From assembly GCF_017916325.1 (NCBI RefSeq), contig NC_090168.1:65182-129181 (forward strand): DNA of 64,000 bases, in the 5' to 3' direction. How positions within the stretch are numbered: the stretch's first letter is position 1; each line of letters begins with the position of its first letter. The translations under genes and the position numbers were made by a program. Below, piece after piece: positions 21,782 to 33,015 of this stretch. The notes below the pieces were generated by a model. The model was not told the origin of the DNA, ran no database searches, and saw only the letters and a program-made list of their open reading frames with translations. The stretch is from Leishmania martiniquensis. Lineage: Eukaryota; Euglenozoa; Kinetoplastea; Trypanosomatida; Trypanosomatidae.

Positions 21782-22795
21782 TCAAGCGGCGCTGTCCCCG
21801 TCGGCAAGGCGTCGAAGAAGAGTTTCAGCGAGGTAACGCGTGTGGTCTCGGCTAAGGCGCGCATCGAGAACGCTGTCACTGTAGTACGCGTTAAGGACGG
21901 CAGTGTCTCGGGTGGAGAGCATCGAGTGCTGCATTGTATGCCAAAGACGCAGGTTTGCCGTGCTGTCCGTCAGGGCCTCTGGTGCAGCCGTGACGGAGGC
22001 AACATACTCGGCCGCCTTCACAGGATTCACACTCCACAGGGCGGCCACAAAACTACAGAGCGGTACGAGGAAGCGGCGCGCATGCCGAGCTTCGCCATGA
22101 GCAAAGGGAGCGCTGGTCCCGTGTTCGGCGCCTATGCCGATCTGCAGGCGAAAAGGACCGACAGTGGAACGTTTGAACAGCCGCACGGCGTCCGACAAGT
22201 TGAGCATGCCGGGAATAGTCAGGGTAGATGGAGAAGTGGTGCGTTTAGTCTCTGCGGCATCTGCGCAGAGGCGCACCACACCGAATGGCAGTGCCTCCCA
22301 CGCAGATACGAGAAGAACGTCCTCACTGCCTAAATGCCGATGAGACTGAGCGACGCGAGCAACTGCCTCACCCCGCATCGCCTCGGGCACGTGCGGCTCA
22401 AGAAGGGCGCAGCGCGCAGGATGACGGGCGTCCCCCAGAAGGAGTCTGTCACACCAAACACCCATGAAGTCCACCACTCGGCTCGAGTCCCACGTCTGTG
22501 GGCTGCGGAGCGCCTCGGTGCGGCCACGCCGGCCCCGTCGCGCCTGCATCGTCTGTGCATCGTAGAAGTTGCGGGGACGTCCTTGGCGATCGCGTGCGTG
22601 TACCCGGGTTGTATCGGGGTTGTGTACATCACTCGGAGAAGGGTGGCATCGCAGCAGCAGCTGCTTCGAAACGAGTGTGGCCACCGCGCCACGGCTCTCA
22701 CGCGCCTCCGAAACTTCGCCGAGGCCCAGGCACACAATGAGCTTCTCTACGCGTGGCTTGTTCAGGGAAAACTGAACGCGCTGAGCAGCCTTCAT
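21782..22795 (-). CDS. Hypothetical protein, 337 aa
   Basis: An uninterrupted frame on the transcribed strand, of a size unlikely to arise by chance in this position. I do not recognise a family. The protein is mixed alpha/beta in appearance, rich in Arg and Ala, with no clear membrane span, signal peptide or catalytic motif. Residues about 100-240 look most like an ordered domain (for example VVDFMGVWCDRLLLGD and DVLLVSAWEALPFGVVRLC). The C-terminal part is helical (YLAETLLRRLADG near the end). The position immediately upstream of TDR1 in the same polycistronic unit gives no functional hint, since trypanosomatid units group unrelated genes. Confidence 0.7.
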   Translation of the reverse strand: MKAAQRVQFSLNKPRVEKLIVCLGLGEVSEARESRGAVATLVSKQLLLRCHPSPSDVHNPDTTRVHARDRQGRPRNFYDAQTMQARRGRRGRTEALRSPQTWDSSRVVDFMGVWCDRLLLGDARHPARCALLEPHVPEAMRGEAVARVAQSHRHLGSEDVLLVSAWEALPFGVVRLCADAAETKRTTSPSTLTIPGMLNLSDAVRLFKRSTVGPFRLQIGIGAEHGTSAPFAHGEARHARRFLVPLCSFVAALWSVNPVKAAEYVASVTAAPEALTDSTANLRLWHTMQHSMLSTRDTAVLNAYYSDSVLDARLSRDHTRYLAETLLRRLADGDSAA

Positions 22796-24318
22796 GTTCC
22801 ATGCGCACCAGCCGCAGTCCGCATGTGTCGCCTCTGTCCGCCCCTTGTTCCTTGGCCCTTCTCTCTCACCGCTCCGGATGCGCGGTGCTCTTCACACGCC
22901 GTGAAGGAGAGGCGGTGGGGGCCAGTGTGCACTCCGGTGAGGTGTGGAGGAGGGAAGAGAGAGCTAATGTCACTGCGGCACCGCGTTCTGTGTTCCGGCT
23001 TCCTCGCGTTGCTGCGAATCCTTTCTGTTTACCTTTGCGGCAGTGCCAGGCAAGGCAGCGACACAAAGAAGACGCCCGCCACGGGAGTCCCGCTGAATGG
23101 CGGGCGGAAGTGCAGCAGTGTGCCGGAGTTCGTCTCGGGCGAGAAGAGAGCCTACTCTCGTGGCACTTAAGGTGAAAGAAAAGAGCTGCAACGCTCCGCA
23201 GTGGGGAGAGGGGGGGAAGGCGACACACAGAGAGGGAGAAGGGAGAAGACAGGGGGAAGCAGTATGGCATTCAGACCTCTACAGGGAGAGGGGGGGCACA
23301 GCGAAGAGCTTTCCATGTGCCTCAAGAGGTGGCCAGAGGCACATGTGAAGGTGGAGTCGAGAGAGCGTTATGCGGCAACGATGTGGCTGCCAGTGGGGAG
23401 GGGGAGGGGCTCGGAAAAGGAGTAAGGCGCCCCGCCAAGGAAAGTACGGAGGATGAGCACTCCACACATCCGCTTTCCACCCCGCCCCCATCGGGGGCTC
23501 GAAGTCCATCGCTGATGTCCTCTGAGTTAGCCGCCCACTCGATAGTAAGCGCGGCCAGCGCCTTTCTGAGGAACACAGAGGGCCTGTACGCGTGGGCGCC
23601 CTCAGCAACGCCCTCGACACACCGCCAACTGCAGTCGCTGCTTCTCGTGAGTGTGCGACGCAGTTACCGGCCCTGTTGCCTCTCCCTCGGGGTGCCTTTG
23701 CGTTGCGCGCCCTCTTCGTGGCTCACCGGGCTCTGAACGACCTGAACACACACAAGAAAAAGAGGCGGAGGATAAACAGAGGGCGTCGTTGCTGCTTAAA
23801 GTAGTACGGTAACGCGAGCGAGCGCCATTGGCTCTGCGCCACACTATTTAGTAGGAAGCTGATCATCTGCAAGGTCGCTGAGCCACATGGTACCGCCCAC
23901 GCACACACACACACACACACATCCACATCCACAGGCCATCCACCGAAAGACACCACAGTCACACAGGCTGACGCCAAAGAGCAAAAAATAGAGCTCCAGC
24001 AGACCGCTATGAACTGCAGAAGAGGCGGTATCTACCCGGCACTACATCCCGCGCGACAGCCACCTACACACTCACGAGCAGAGAGGCATCCTTCTCCACT
24101 GCGATGAAGAAGAGAGTCGCCTGTGGTCGCGCAGACGCCGATTCTCGGGTTCGCAGGGAATATCGTGCTCCCCCCACCACCACCACCTCCGCTTCTTGCT
24201 ACGCCACGGCACGCTATAATGGCACGAGAACAGCACGCGGGTTTCCCTGAAGAAAAGTACAAAGAGGATGAAGCAAGCAGGAGCGTTGACGCGGACCGCC
24301 ACGCTTCGAAGACGGATA
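22796..24318. other. Intergenic region between RGG2 and the 337-aa gene
   Basis: No convincing gene. Purine-rich plus-strand runs at 23201-23260 and 23390-23420 give minus-strand polypyrimidine tracts upstream of the 337-aa gene. A CA microsatellite lies near 23898-23921. Confidence 0.5.
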
Positions 24319-25296
24319 TCACTGAGCTGATACCGAGTCGTTGGAGACGTCGCCCTCAGCTATCGCCTTCTCCCGGCGCAGCTTCTCCGCCTCCTGCTTG
24401 CGCGCCCGAAGCTGAGCTTCGCGGGCCTCGCGAATCCTGCGTCTTGTGTTGATGAGTACGGTATCCTCGCGGTCCTCACGGAGGTACAGCGTGGCTCCCT
24501 CCAACTCAGACGCCTGCAGCTCCGTAATGCACCGGGCAGCATCCTCGGGGACAGCGAACTCCACCATGCCGCGACCGCCAGAAAACAGGCGGCAAAACGT
24601 GATGTCCCCGGCCTGGCGGAGGTGATCCTTCAGGGTGTGCCACGTCGTTTCGTCCGACAAACCTGACACCAGCACGCGCTGCCCCACTAGTTTCTTCACC
24701 CCATCTACCTCCACCTCCACCGCTGTCAGAGTCAGTGGGTCAACGCGGCGCACCGGTGGTTGGAAGCTGGGCGGAGCTGCATTCCATGCCTCTTCGTCCG
24801 CCACAGCAGGCTGCCCCCATACGCCACCGCCACCGCCACCGCGGCCGCGACGAAAGTTTCCACGCATATTTCGCTGCCGGCCCCCGCTAGGGGCGTCTCG
24901 CCAGCCGCCGTCACCACCCCAACCCGAGCGGCCAGAGCCTCGACCGCCGCCGTCACTGCCCCACCCACCGCCCGAGCTGCTGCCGCCACCCCAGCCATCG
25001 GAGCTGTCCTTGGCGCCCCAGCCGCTCCTTCCACGGAACCCGCCACCGCCACCGCGACCGCCACCGCCACCGCTTCGGCCTCCGTAGCCACCCTCGCTGC
25101 CCCACTGCGGAGTCGTAGAGTCGCCAGCACCTCCCCAACCACTACCTGCGGAGGTCGCATCGCGAGCGCTTCCCCAGCCACCGCCTGCCTGACTGTCGGC
25201 CCCTCCCCAGCCGCTGCCACCGCCTGAGCTACCCCAGCCTTGCAGGCACACAGCGCTCCCGCGCATCAGCAACGATGCAAAGCTGCGGCGTAGCAT
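24319..25296 (-). CDS. RGG2: RGG2: mitochondrial Gly-rich and RRM RNA-editing accessory protein
   Basis: The protein starts with a basic hydrophobic leader (MLRRSFASLLMRGSAV), likely a mitochondrial presequence. Residues about 20-165 are Gly-rich with many GWG motifs and RG/RGG-type motifs. An RRM follows at about 205-275, with an RNP2-like RVLVSGL (207-213) and an RNP1-like GRGMVEFA (241-248). The C-terminus (285-312) is a charged Arg/Glu/Lys helix. This order (GWG/RG-rich N-terminus, C-terminal RRM, about 320 aa) is that of TbRGG2, an essential accessory factor of kinetoplastid uridine insertion/deletion editing that binds RNA and modulates RNA-RNA annealing. The Gly-rich half is encoded by strongly GC-biased, repetitive DNA, so small in-frame length differences between strains are expected. 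Confidence 0.9.
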   Translation of the reverse strand: MLRRSFASLLMRGSAVCLQGWGSSGGGSGWGGADSQAGGGWGSARDATSAGSGWGGAGDSTTPQWGSEGGYGGRSGGGGGRGGGGGFRGRSGWGAKDSSDGWGGGSSSGGGWGSDGGGRGSGRSGWGGDGGWRDAPSGGRQRNMRGNFRRGRGGGGGGVWGQPAVADEEAWNAAPPSFQPPVRRVDPLTLTAVEVEVDGVKKLVGQRVLVSGLSDETTWHTLKDHLRQAGDITFCRLFSGGRGMVEFAVPEDAARCITELQASELEGATLYLREDREDTVLINTRRRIREAREAQLRARKQEAEKLRREKAIAEGDVSNDSVSAQ

Positions 25297-27336
25297 CTTT
25301 TTTTTCTTCGGAATTGCTTATACTGCAAGGCAATCCTGTATCGGTATGGTGGCAAAGCACCCTTATCGTCCGCAGGATCAAGGCCGACTTCTATCCAGGA
25401 CGCTCCCACACAGCCACAGGCGAACAACACCTGAGCCGCGGCACTGAAGGAGGAAATCGCCCTCAAGTAGGGATGCGAAGGGGAAGCTGCGATGAAGACC
25501 CTCAGCGCAGAATATTTGCAGAAAAGGGGGGCTCTATCGGCTAATTTGTTTCTCTCGCGTTTTCCTCCGAGTGGCTTGACAGGATTTTTGCCCTGCTTTG
25601 CTTGCAGTCTCTCTCGTTCTTTCTTTCGTCCTCTGCATGCACGGCCGTGAGGAGGCGTGTAAGATTCGGCAAGACGGAAAGAGAAGGGAGATCAGACACA
25701 TACACACACGTGCACGCGCTGCAACGCAAGCACCCCCCTCCGAAGGCAGGCGCACAAACACCAGAGATAGAGAGTTGCCGATGCGAAAAAGTGCAAGAGA
25801 GAGGTACATTGTCACTTGAGCACATCGCCGGCCTTCACGTGCAGAGGAGGAGTGGCCGCTGCAGCCCAGTGGGCCATCTCAGAGCGCGCAGCCCCTCGCC
25901 ATGAGCGAGAAAAGGAAGGAAAGAAAGGGCAGTCTTGAGGCCAGACGATGGGCGCACGCGCCGCTCCCACTCTCTCCACCCCCTCCAGCTGACATTCTTC
26001 TCCTGCTGGCAAAGGTCCATGAGGCAAGTTGCCCACCACTGAGGGTCGACGGCACGGAGAGAAGGACGCGAGGTCAGTTTTTCTTCCCGTTTCCATTTCT
26101 CTGCCATTGTCAGAGAGCTCCTCACACTCCCCATTGGGGAATGTGGGGAATACTCGGGTCAATCGTCTGTTAAGCTTCTTCATCTTAGAGATCCTCACAT
26201 CGTCGTCCCCCTACCGCCGTCATTCTAGTCAGCATGTGCATGCCCATCCTCTCGTCGCTTCGCCAGCGTCGCAGAGAGGATGACGGAGGGAAGGGGACGA
26301 AATGAAAAATGCAGAGTGTGCACCGCTGGCGCTCAACAGTCAGACCGTCCCACCTCCACCGATTCGACCCTTTACGGTGTGTGCAATCGTGCCGCCTGCA
26401 CAGGGGCCATGCCGGAAGGAATAGAGCGCGTCGTTTATACAACTTAGGCCTTCGTACACACCTTTTCCTGTGCACAGAGGAGCGTTCGAAGCCGTATGCC
26501 CTTTCAGCCCCATGTATCGCCACTGGAAGAGATGACGGGGGGGGCGGGGCGGGGGAAGAGCTTGCTCTAGAGACACGGACAGCAGAACTGACGCGACCTA
26601 CCGGGCCACAGGGTGGCTGAGGAGGGAAGAGCAGAAAGGGGTCTTCTTTTCTGACAAAGACTGCAAGCAAAACTGCCAGATAGCGATGCCGCCTCTACTG
26701 GAGAAACCTGCTTGCCGCGCACCTCGATGCCCAACCGCCTTGCCCACATGAACACGCACACAGACCACAGCACGGGTGTTTCGTTCGACTAACTTCCGCA
26801 GCAAACACCTCCACTCGCGCCGTCGTGAGAAGAGGATAGCAAAGCGCCAGCGAAGAAGAGCGTAGGAGTACGTCGTCTACATTCACCGTTCCGAACACGT
26901 GTTCATCACCACACACCTATCAACACCATCTCCATCATCGCCCCAGTCGTCAACTAGTTGGGGACATAAACAGAGCGACTAGCAGACAAGCCGAGGCGAG
27001 AGGTCATGGCGGCACCGCGAATGACAGCGGGCCAACCCCAAGAGCAAATATACGAGGTGGACATAGAGATAATATGCAGAGGGCCTGAAAGAGAAAGGGA
27101 GAGGGAGCGTAGGCGGCACACGTAAGAAAAAAATGAACATTGAAGTCTCTCGTCCCCCTCTCCGCCCGCACATTACAAAAGACAACCGAGCAGCAAACGC
27201 ACAAGCGATGGATGAAGTTAAGCGTGCAACGCTTGAAAAAAGGGACCGACAAAATGCACCACAGCCGAACATGCGACACAGACAGAGCGAAACAGTCGCA
27301 CCATTATGTTGCAACGCACCTTCTGTCTCTTCTACA
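25297..27336. other. Intergenic region upstream of RGG2
   Basis: No convincing gene. A minus-strand frame at 25812-26198 (128 codons) is the best remaining candidate, but it has no recognisable motif and an ordinary Arg/Pro-rich composition, so I leave it unannotated. The region fits the 5' flank of RGG2 plus part of a long 3' untranslated region of the Mpv17-family gene. Confidence 0.45.
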
Positions 27337-27766
27337 GAAACGGCGCCCCGCCTCAACCCCTCCTCCGCCCTCGCGTGCGGCAGGGCCATCGCGTGGTGCC
27401 GCGCGGCCCGGCAGACACAGAGGGGACGGCAGGGCGCCGCCGCGGCCGAGCGAGCGCGGCCTCTACGCCTACCCCACCACCACCCACCGCCCAGCAGGCC
27501 GGCCACCAAGTGCCGCATCCACGCCGCGGGCGGCTCAGGCCCCCCCTAAGCAGAAGGCTGTGGGGGCCGGGTGTGATACGCTCCCGCCATCTGACGGCCT
27601 GCCCCGCCACATCGATGGCGCAGGCGTCACCAGCTCCGTGAGCCGCTCCGGCGCGGCGCCATGCACGACCAGGCCGTCACACATCGTGCGCGCTCGACCC
27701 TGCACCACCGCCACAGGAGGCTCGGCACGGGCAGGGGGATAGGGCGGCCGCTTTGACATCCCGGCA
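27337..27766. repeat. 430-bp dispersed repeat, inverted relative to 57964-58393
   Basis: The reverse complement of this segment occurs at 57964-58393, with only a few base differences visible (for example around 27478-27490). The match starts after the cgccgtttct end and stops at tcccggca; flanks are unrelated. The sequence is very GC-rich. No long frame, tRNA or transposase motif is recognisable in it. Confidence 0.85.
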
Positions 27767-28979
27767 CCGGCAGCAGTGCAGCACCCCTGAGACGCCCCCG
27801 CGCTTTGGCGGTGTCCTCTCTGTTCTCTGAAGGGCACGCGGTAGCAGAAGAAGACAGAAAAAACGCCCTCGCCATTATTGTTACGCAAAGTCCTTCACAA
27901 TTACGATCACCCGCGTTTCGCTTGGCCGATGGCAGCACAGAGAGCAGCCGCGGAGAAACGGGGGTGGGGGTGCAGCAGCCGTAGCCGCTGTGACATTCAC
28001 ATGTACCCTCTACTCGATGCGCACTTAAGGAGTTGGGAAGCAAACGAAGGCGCAGAAGAAGAAACCAACGAAAAGTATTTTAACGCAATCTGCTGCATGT
28101 GCCTCGCCTCTCAAGCTTTTTTCTCGGTGTTGTGTGGTGTGTACATCGCATACCACTCCGCTGGGCAGGTGGAGATAGAAGGCCGAGGGATGCGAAGCCG
28201 TTTTGTCACCCGGTCCGACGGGGAGGCCGGCGTCCATTGGGTCAGCAGTCGCGGCAGTCAGCAAGAAAGCCTGCAGCTCCGACTACGGCTTCCCGGCTCG
28301 TCCTCGCGCCCCCCATACACAGACGTGCGCACCCGCGGAGACGACTGCGCTCCTATTTGTTGAGCTGCTGCCAACCCGCAGCGTTTTGACGTCGGCGCCT
28401 CAGCACCACAGCCGCCTAAAGCGCCTTCACCTTGTGGTGCCTTGTTGGTCGGCAGCCCGCTTCATTCGTCTCCCTCTTCTCCGTCTTGTCCACCGGACTA
28501 CGTAGTGCGGTGCGCCCGCCTAGCGCGCAAGGCGATACCGCAGTGCGTTCATCACGCAGGGCCTTCCGTGCAAACGCGCGCGCTCCGCAGCGAAGCACCA
28601 CAGCGCCTGTCGCACAAAACGGCAGCCGGCACGCGCTAGAGGAACCGCTGTGATTGAAGAACGAGAGACACTGAGCTGCGGCGATCTAGTTCGGTGCGGT
28701 GACGCGAGCATGGCCCGCTCATAGGCAAAGAGGAATAGGTAAGATCAACCTTTACGGCGTAGGGAGATGAGCTCTTTTTGACTTCGCGTATTTTCATTGG
28801 GCGGATGGAAGGGGAGCCCCATCACACCGACTGGCCACAAAAACGCCTTTCAGCCGGTGGTTTTTCTACATTAAGCTTGAGCACGTCACAACTCTTTCTC
28901 CGTGATGAGCGCCGCCCCCACGCCCACCACGCCGCATCTCCCCCCTCGCATCTACAGACACACACACACACACACTTAC
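27767..28979. other. 3' flank of the Mpv17-family gene
   Basis: No convincing gene. A CA run near 28959-28975 lies next to the stop codon of the Mpv17-family gene. Fits 3' untranslated sequence. Confidence 0.5.
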
Positions 28980-30047
28980 CTACAGTGTGTGGAGGCGCTG
29001 CTTCATGCGAGTGTCGTCGCCGTCGATCTTTTTCCAGCGATGCAGGATGTGGGACATGATCCCGCTCCATATCACCTGCAGGCCAGACGAGTAGGCAAGG
29101 CGGAAGTGGCCTGGGATGTAGTAGAACATCGGGAGCCAGTTGAGCGACCAGAAGACCAGCGCGTACTTCATGATGTCGGGAAAATCGTACACGAGCTTCC
29201 GCTTCACATCGAGCGACACACACGTGAGGTACTCGTGGACATTGAAGTCGTGATTGTCAACGATGCGGTAGCAGTAGCCCATCTTGTGCACTGTCGTCTG
29301 ATCCAGCTCACGCGCGGTGTTGCGGAGAGGACTGAAGACGAAGCTAAAGCGCCCGGCCCTTCGCTGCCCATCAGCCATGCTTGCATCATCATCGCCCGCC
29401 ATCACCAGATGCTCTTGTGCCCTGGGAACTGCATTCATCGGAATCGCCATCACGCGTCGCCGCCCGTCTCGGCCATCGCGGTAGATAAAGAAGTGGTCCA
29501 TCGCGGTGACGTAGGTGAGGTAAATTGGGTTTGTCAGCTGCGCCGCCACATAACTCAGGAACCCCTTCCCAATCGCGCTACGCTTCGTGATCGACGCTGG
29601 ATCGATGAGGCGGTCGAGATGGCGGTACACCCACAGGAAGTACGGCACCCCAAAGAGAAAGGTGAAACTACAGAAGATCATGCTACGGCGCAGGTCGAGG
29701 AGTATGGCGGTGCTCTCGCCCGCCACGGAGGAGGAGGTCGCCACCGCCGCACTTTTCGGCCCCCCATCAACAGAGGACGACGCGGCCGCGCCACGACTCG
29801 CTTGGTAGGCGCGCCACCGCTGGCGAGCACAGAGGAACGGAGAGTGAACGGTTATGAGAAACGGGGAGCTTTGGCTCTCATCGGGCAGCCGCTCACGCGT
29901 CAGCGGTGGGCGCGACTGCGTCCATGGCTCATAGATGGTCTGGCACACCACATCCCCACAAAAGCCCACCGTCGTGCTGAGTGCCATGTTCGTGCGGAGC
30001 GGGTACTCCTTCAGGTAGTAGGAAAGAGAGTGAATTATGAACCTCAT
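28980..30047 (-). CDS. Mpv17/PMP22-family integral membrane protein
   Basis: The C-terminal block WSLNWLPMFYYIPGHFRLAYSSGLQVIWSGIMSH (about residues 300-333, key residues W300, N303, P306, P312, R316, W327) is the Mpv17/PMP22 signature. The N-terminus (YYLKEYPLRTNMALSTTVGFCGDVVCQ) matches the typical LKxxPLxTxxxxxGxLxxxGDxxxQ start of the family. Members are four-span proteins of the inner mitochondrial or peroxisomal membrane, with channel-like properties and links to mitochondrial DNA maintenance. At 355 aa this one is longer than the usual 180-200, because of two polar inserts (about 45-115 and 190-255). I chose the ATG at 30047 rather than the in-frame one at 30707: it begins the family homology, and the first AG after a strong minus-strand polypyrimidine tract (30197-30154) is at 30095-30094. 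Confidence 0.85.
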   Translation of the reverse strand: MRFIIHSLSYYLKEYPLRTNMALSTTVGFCGDVVCQTIYEPWTQSRPPLTRERLPDESQSSPFLITVHSPFLCARQRWRAYQASRGAAASSSVDGGPKSAAVATSSSVAGESTAILLDLRRSMIFCSFTFLFGVPYFLWVYRHLDRLIDPASITKRSAIGKGFLSYVAAQLTNPIYLTYVTAMDHFFIYRDGRDGRRRVMAIPMNAVPRAQEHLVMAGDDDASMADGQRRAGRFSFVFSPLRNTARELDQTTVHKMGYCYRIVDNHDFNVHEYLTCVSLDVKRKLVYDFPDIMKYALVFWSLNWLPMFYYIPGHFRLAYSSGLQVIWSGIMSHILHRWKKIDGDDTRMKQRLHTL

Positions 30048-30093
30048 GGTGGTGAAAAAAAAAAACGGTGGCTGTGTTGCAAGAGTGAGCTGT

Positions 30094-30197
30094 CTGTGCA
30101 CGTGAAGGAGGGCACCGAAGAGTCGGAGAAAGAGGCCGCGCCCACAAGTTCGGCAAAAGAGAGAGAGAGCGAGAAAGCAAGCAAGCGAGAGAAGGAC
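30094..30197 (-). promoter_or_regulatory. Predicted trans-splicing signal for the Mpv17-family gene
   Basis: Minus-strand polypyrimidine tract at 30197-30154 (CT repeats), followed by the first AG at 30095-30094 and the start codon at 30047. This excludes the 220-residue in-frame extension upstream. Confidence 0.45.
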
Positions 30198-31362
30198 CTT
30201 GGCGAAGACAGGCACACAGGGAAACGCGGCGACTGCCGGCACGCCGAGGGGACGAGACTGGTCAGTCAGGAGGAGGTCGAGTGCGTCGCGGCACAAAAGC
30301 AAACAGAAAGGTAAACAGAGCTGATGCGGCAGCGACCGAAGGAGCAACCCCGAAATACAAAGAAAAGCCCGCACACCCACCTGCCAACACAGACGTAAGG
30401 AGCGAAGAAATAAGCTGCTTATATACGAGCAAGAGAAGGCACACACGGCAAAGGAAATACGAGAGTGTCCCCCGCTTCGTCGAACAAAAGTGCGTGCGCG
30501 TGTATGCGGTGCAGCGATCAAGACGGCGTGACGAGGAGAATAGACAGTGGAGGTAGGAGACACCCGACACAGAGGGTTTTTCCCGGGGCGACAGCCGAGG
30601 ACAACCAGCGAAGGCGATTCATTTTGCCTGGAGAAAATGAGGAGGAAAGAAAAAATTGGCAGCGAGTGACGACGTCTCTGCAAGAAGCTCACACAGCCTC
30701 CCCCCACTCCCTTGGGCCCTTCCTCCCTTCGCCCTCAACACACAGACACGCCTTTCTTCTTCAGCAAGGACCTCTCTCTTTCTCGTTCTCTCTCGCCCTC
30801 GATTTTCTTGGACGGCGGCCCTCGCCAACGCAAAGCGGCCGCAGCAGCGCAGCGCAGCGCCGCGAGTGTGTCGGTCTGGAGAGGCGGGGGCAGCGAGGGC
30901 GCAGGGGGTGGAGGAATTCGTCTCCTTTTCGTATTCGAGGTGTTTGTCGTTGTGGACGATGGCGCCGACACGTGCACGCTCGCGGCCAGCACCACGTAGG
31001 TTGGGCATAGAACGAAGGAAGACAAGTCGAACTCACCTTTGCCCACTTCATGCATGTCAGAGGGGTAGAGAACGGGGCAGGGCACGACCGCCTCCCTTCC
31101 CGGTCGGCCTGACGGCGTCATGCCGCTTTCATTTTGTACCGCCACTCAATCTAACCTCGAGATTTCTCCGTGTCCTTGACGAGTCAGGGAAGGGGAGGGT
31201 GGCACGACTTGCTCCCGCACGTCAGGTATCGCGGGCCGGCACAGCGGGCTTTCAGTAGAAGTCACCTCTGCTCCCCAACCGTCTATCCAATTAAATGCGC
31301 CGACGAACACACACACACACACAACGAGAGCCGCGCACATACGCAAGGCACCTGCCTCCTCT
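30198..31362. other. Intergenic region downstream of the CstF50-like gene
   Basis: No convincing gene. Frames on both strands near 30620-31010 are low-complexity. A CA microsatellite lies at about 31306-31323. Fits the 3' untranslated region of the CstF50-like gene. Confidence 0.5.
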
Positions 31363-33015
31363 TCACGACGGGAGCCATGCTGGCGTCCACAGACGCAGTC
31401 GACTGTCATCACCCCCTGTGACGATACAGTTGGCCCACGGGCTGGCGGCGATTCCTCTCTGCATAAAGCTTGGCTGCGTTGTCAAGGTGGAGGCGACCAC
31501 CCCGGTGTAAACGCAGTAGCTGTGTACAGCCAGGAGGGTGGAGTCGTGGCAAAGCACGTGGCTTTCATTAGCGGAGAACACCGCTCGTATACTTCGATGC
31601 TCACACTTAGTGGGCTCGCCGAAAGAAGTCGCCTCTGGGCTCTGGTAGTTGCGCGATGTTGCGTGGAGTCGCCGAAGGTCCCACAGGCGTGCCGTCGAGT
31701 CCATGCCTGCCGTTAGCACGATGTTGCCGGTTCGGCTGTAGGCGACGCTCGTCACAGGGACTCCAGAGTGGGCGCTCTCAGCGCGGTAGATCACGCGCCC
31801 ACTCACGCCGTCGTAAAGCATCCAGGTGCCATCAAGGCTTGTGCTTATCATCGTTCGCCCGTCGGGAGCGAAGCACACGGACGACAGCGCAGCGCTATGT
31901 TGAGCTCCACGATCGGTTGGCCGGTACGAGGCCGCTGCAGTGGCGCTTTCCTCGCTCTCCCACTGTGTCCCTGTGTGAGCGGTCGAGGATGCGTAAGTGC
32001 CAGGGGGGGTGAGCACCTTCTCCGTGCGCACGTTGATTAGCCGAGGCAGGTGATGATTGGCCGCGACAACGACGTACTCCCCAGACGGGTGAAAGGATGC
32101 GTCTCGAATGGGGACGGTGTCGTGCACCTTCATGTGCACCTTCGAGTCGGGATAAGCGTAATTGCGCAGGTGCAGATCACCTTCGCGTCCTCCGGAGAGG
32201 ATGATAGGCTGCGTGGGGTGGAACCGCATCACCTCGACAGACTGCGTATGCTCGTGAAATCGGCGCACCATCGCAAGCTCCGTTATCTCGTTGGCATTGC
32301 GGATAGCAGACCCTTTCGGAGCCGTCTCACCATTGCCGAAGTTCCCAGCCTCACGACTACCATCCAGCGCTCTCGCACGGTTCGCGTCGCGCGCTTCGTC
32401 AAGAGCGCTTAAATCCTCGATCGTCTCGAGGGAAAAGATGGCCGCAAGCCCATTGGTGCCGGCGCACGAAACGAAGGCGCCATCGGGAGAAAAGCAGACG
32501 TCTCGCACAACACCGCCAAGAGAAGCTGAGATGAACCGCTCACGCATGCGCAGGCATCGACGTCCCACTGACCATCGGCTGGACAGCGAGAGCGGTATGT
32601 ACAACTTCGACGCGCTGAGATGACGCTCCACCACCTGAGTCAAGTGAAACTCCTCCTCCGCACGCCGCTCCATCTCGCTCACACTCAGTCCCGCCGCCAC
32701 GACCCGTGAGAGAAGGTCGCCCTCGTCCTCCACGTTATCCACGACGACTCCAGTGGCATCGCAGACAGCAGAAGCAGCGGCCATAAACCCATCGTGGTGG
32801 AGCTGGCGCACCATCATCTGATAAACTTCACGAGAGAGCGGATCCACGAGGACGCCTTGTCGGGGACGCTTGCGGTGAGGTTGCGATCCACCTGCCATCA
32901 CCTCTGTATGAGGACGGCCCACTGCCGCCATCGGTGTCGCCGCGGTCCCCCTCGCATTCCCCGCCAAGCCCGCAGGTCCTCTAAGGCTGGACGTCGCGTG
33001 CATCACGAGGACCAA
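31363..33015 (-). CDS. CstF50 (CSTF1)-like WD40 protein, mRNA 3'-end processing
   Basis: The N-terminal part (about residues 58-90, SREVYQMMVRQLHHDGFMAAASAVCDATG) resembles the dimerisation helix pair of CstF-50. WD40 blades then run from about 165 to the end. The best-conserved are FHPTQPIILSGGREGDLHLRNY (265-286), ASFHPSGEYVVVAANHHLPRLINV (306-329), VCFAPDGRTMISTSLDGTWMLYDG (380-403), VAYSRTGNIVLTAGMDSTARLWDL (424-447) and the final IVTGGDDSRLRLW (531-543). Order and spacing follow human CSTF1, including the interaction partner of CstF-77 in cleavage and polyadenylation. In trypanosomatids polyadenylation is coupled to trans-splicing of the downstream gene, so this is a general factor for maturing polycistronic transcripts. 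The 550-aa length exceeds the human 431 because of inserts at about 200-245 and 340-375. A start a few Met codons downstream is possible. Confidence 0.85.
   Translation of the reverse strand: MVLVMHATSSLRGPAGLAGNARGTAATPMAAVGRPHTEVMAGGSQPHRKRPRQGVLVDPLSREVYQMMVRQLHHDGFMAAASAVCDATGVVVDNVEDEGDLLSRVVAAGLSVSEMERRAEEEFHLTQVVERHLSASKLYIPLSLSSRWSVGRRCLRMRERFISASLGGVVRDVCFSPDGAFVSCAGTNGLAAIFSLETIEDLSALDEARDANRARALDGSREAGNFGNGETAPKGSAIRNANEITELAMVRRFHEHTQSVEVMRFHPTQPIILSGGREGDLHLRNYAYPDSKVHMKVHDTVPIRDASFHPSGEYVVVAANHHLPRLINVRTEKVLTPPGTYASSTAHTGTQWESEESATAAASYRPTDRGAQHSAALSSVCFAPDGRTMISTSLDGTWMLYDGVSGRVIYRAESAHSGVPVTSVAYSRTGNIVLTAGMDSTARLWDLRRLHATSRNYQSPEATSFGEPTKCEHRSIRAVFSANESHVLCHDSTLLAVHSYCVYTGVVASTLTTQPSFMQRGIAASPWANCIVTGGDDSRLRLWTPAWLPS

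Noticed and set aside
22334..23170. 278-codon plus-strand frame
   Set aside because: Antisense to the 337-aa gene over much of its length and lacks any recognisable content.
25812..26198. 128-codon minus-strand frame between the Mpv17-family gene and RGG2
   Set aside because: On the right strand, but without any motif, and its Arg/Pro-rich composition is like other chance frames. I could not support it as a gene.
30048..30707. N-terminal extension of the Mpv17-family protein by 220 residues
   Set aside because: Low-complexity and upstream of the first AG after the main polypyrimidine tract; family homology starts at 30047.
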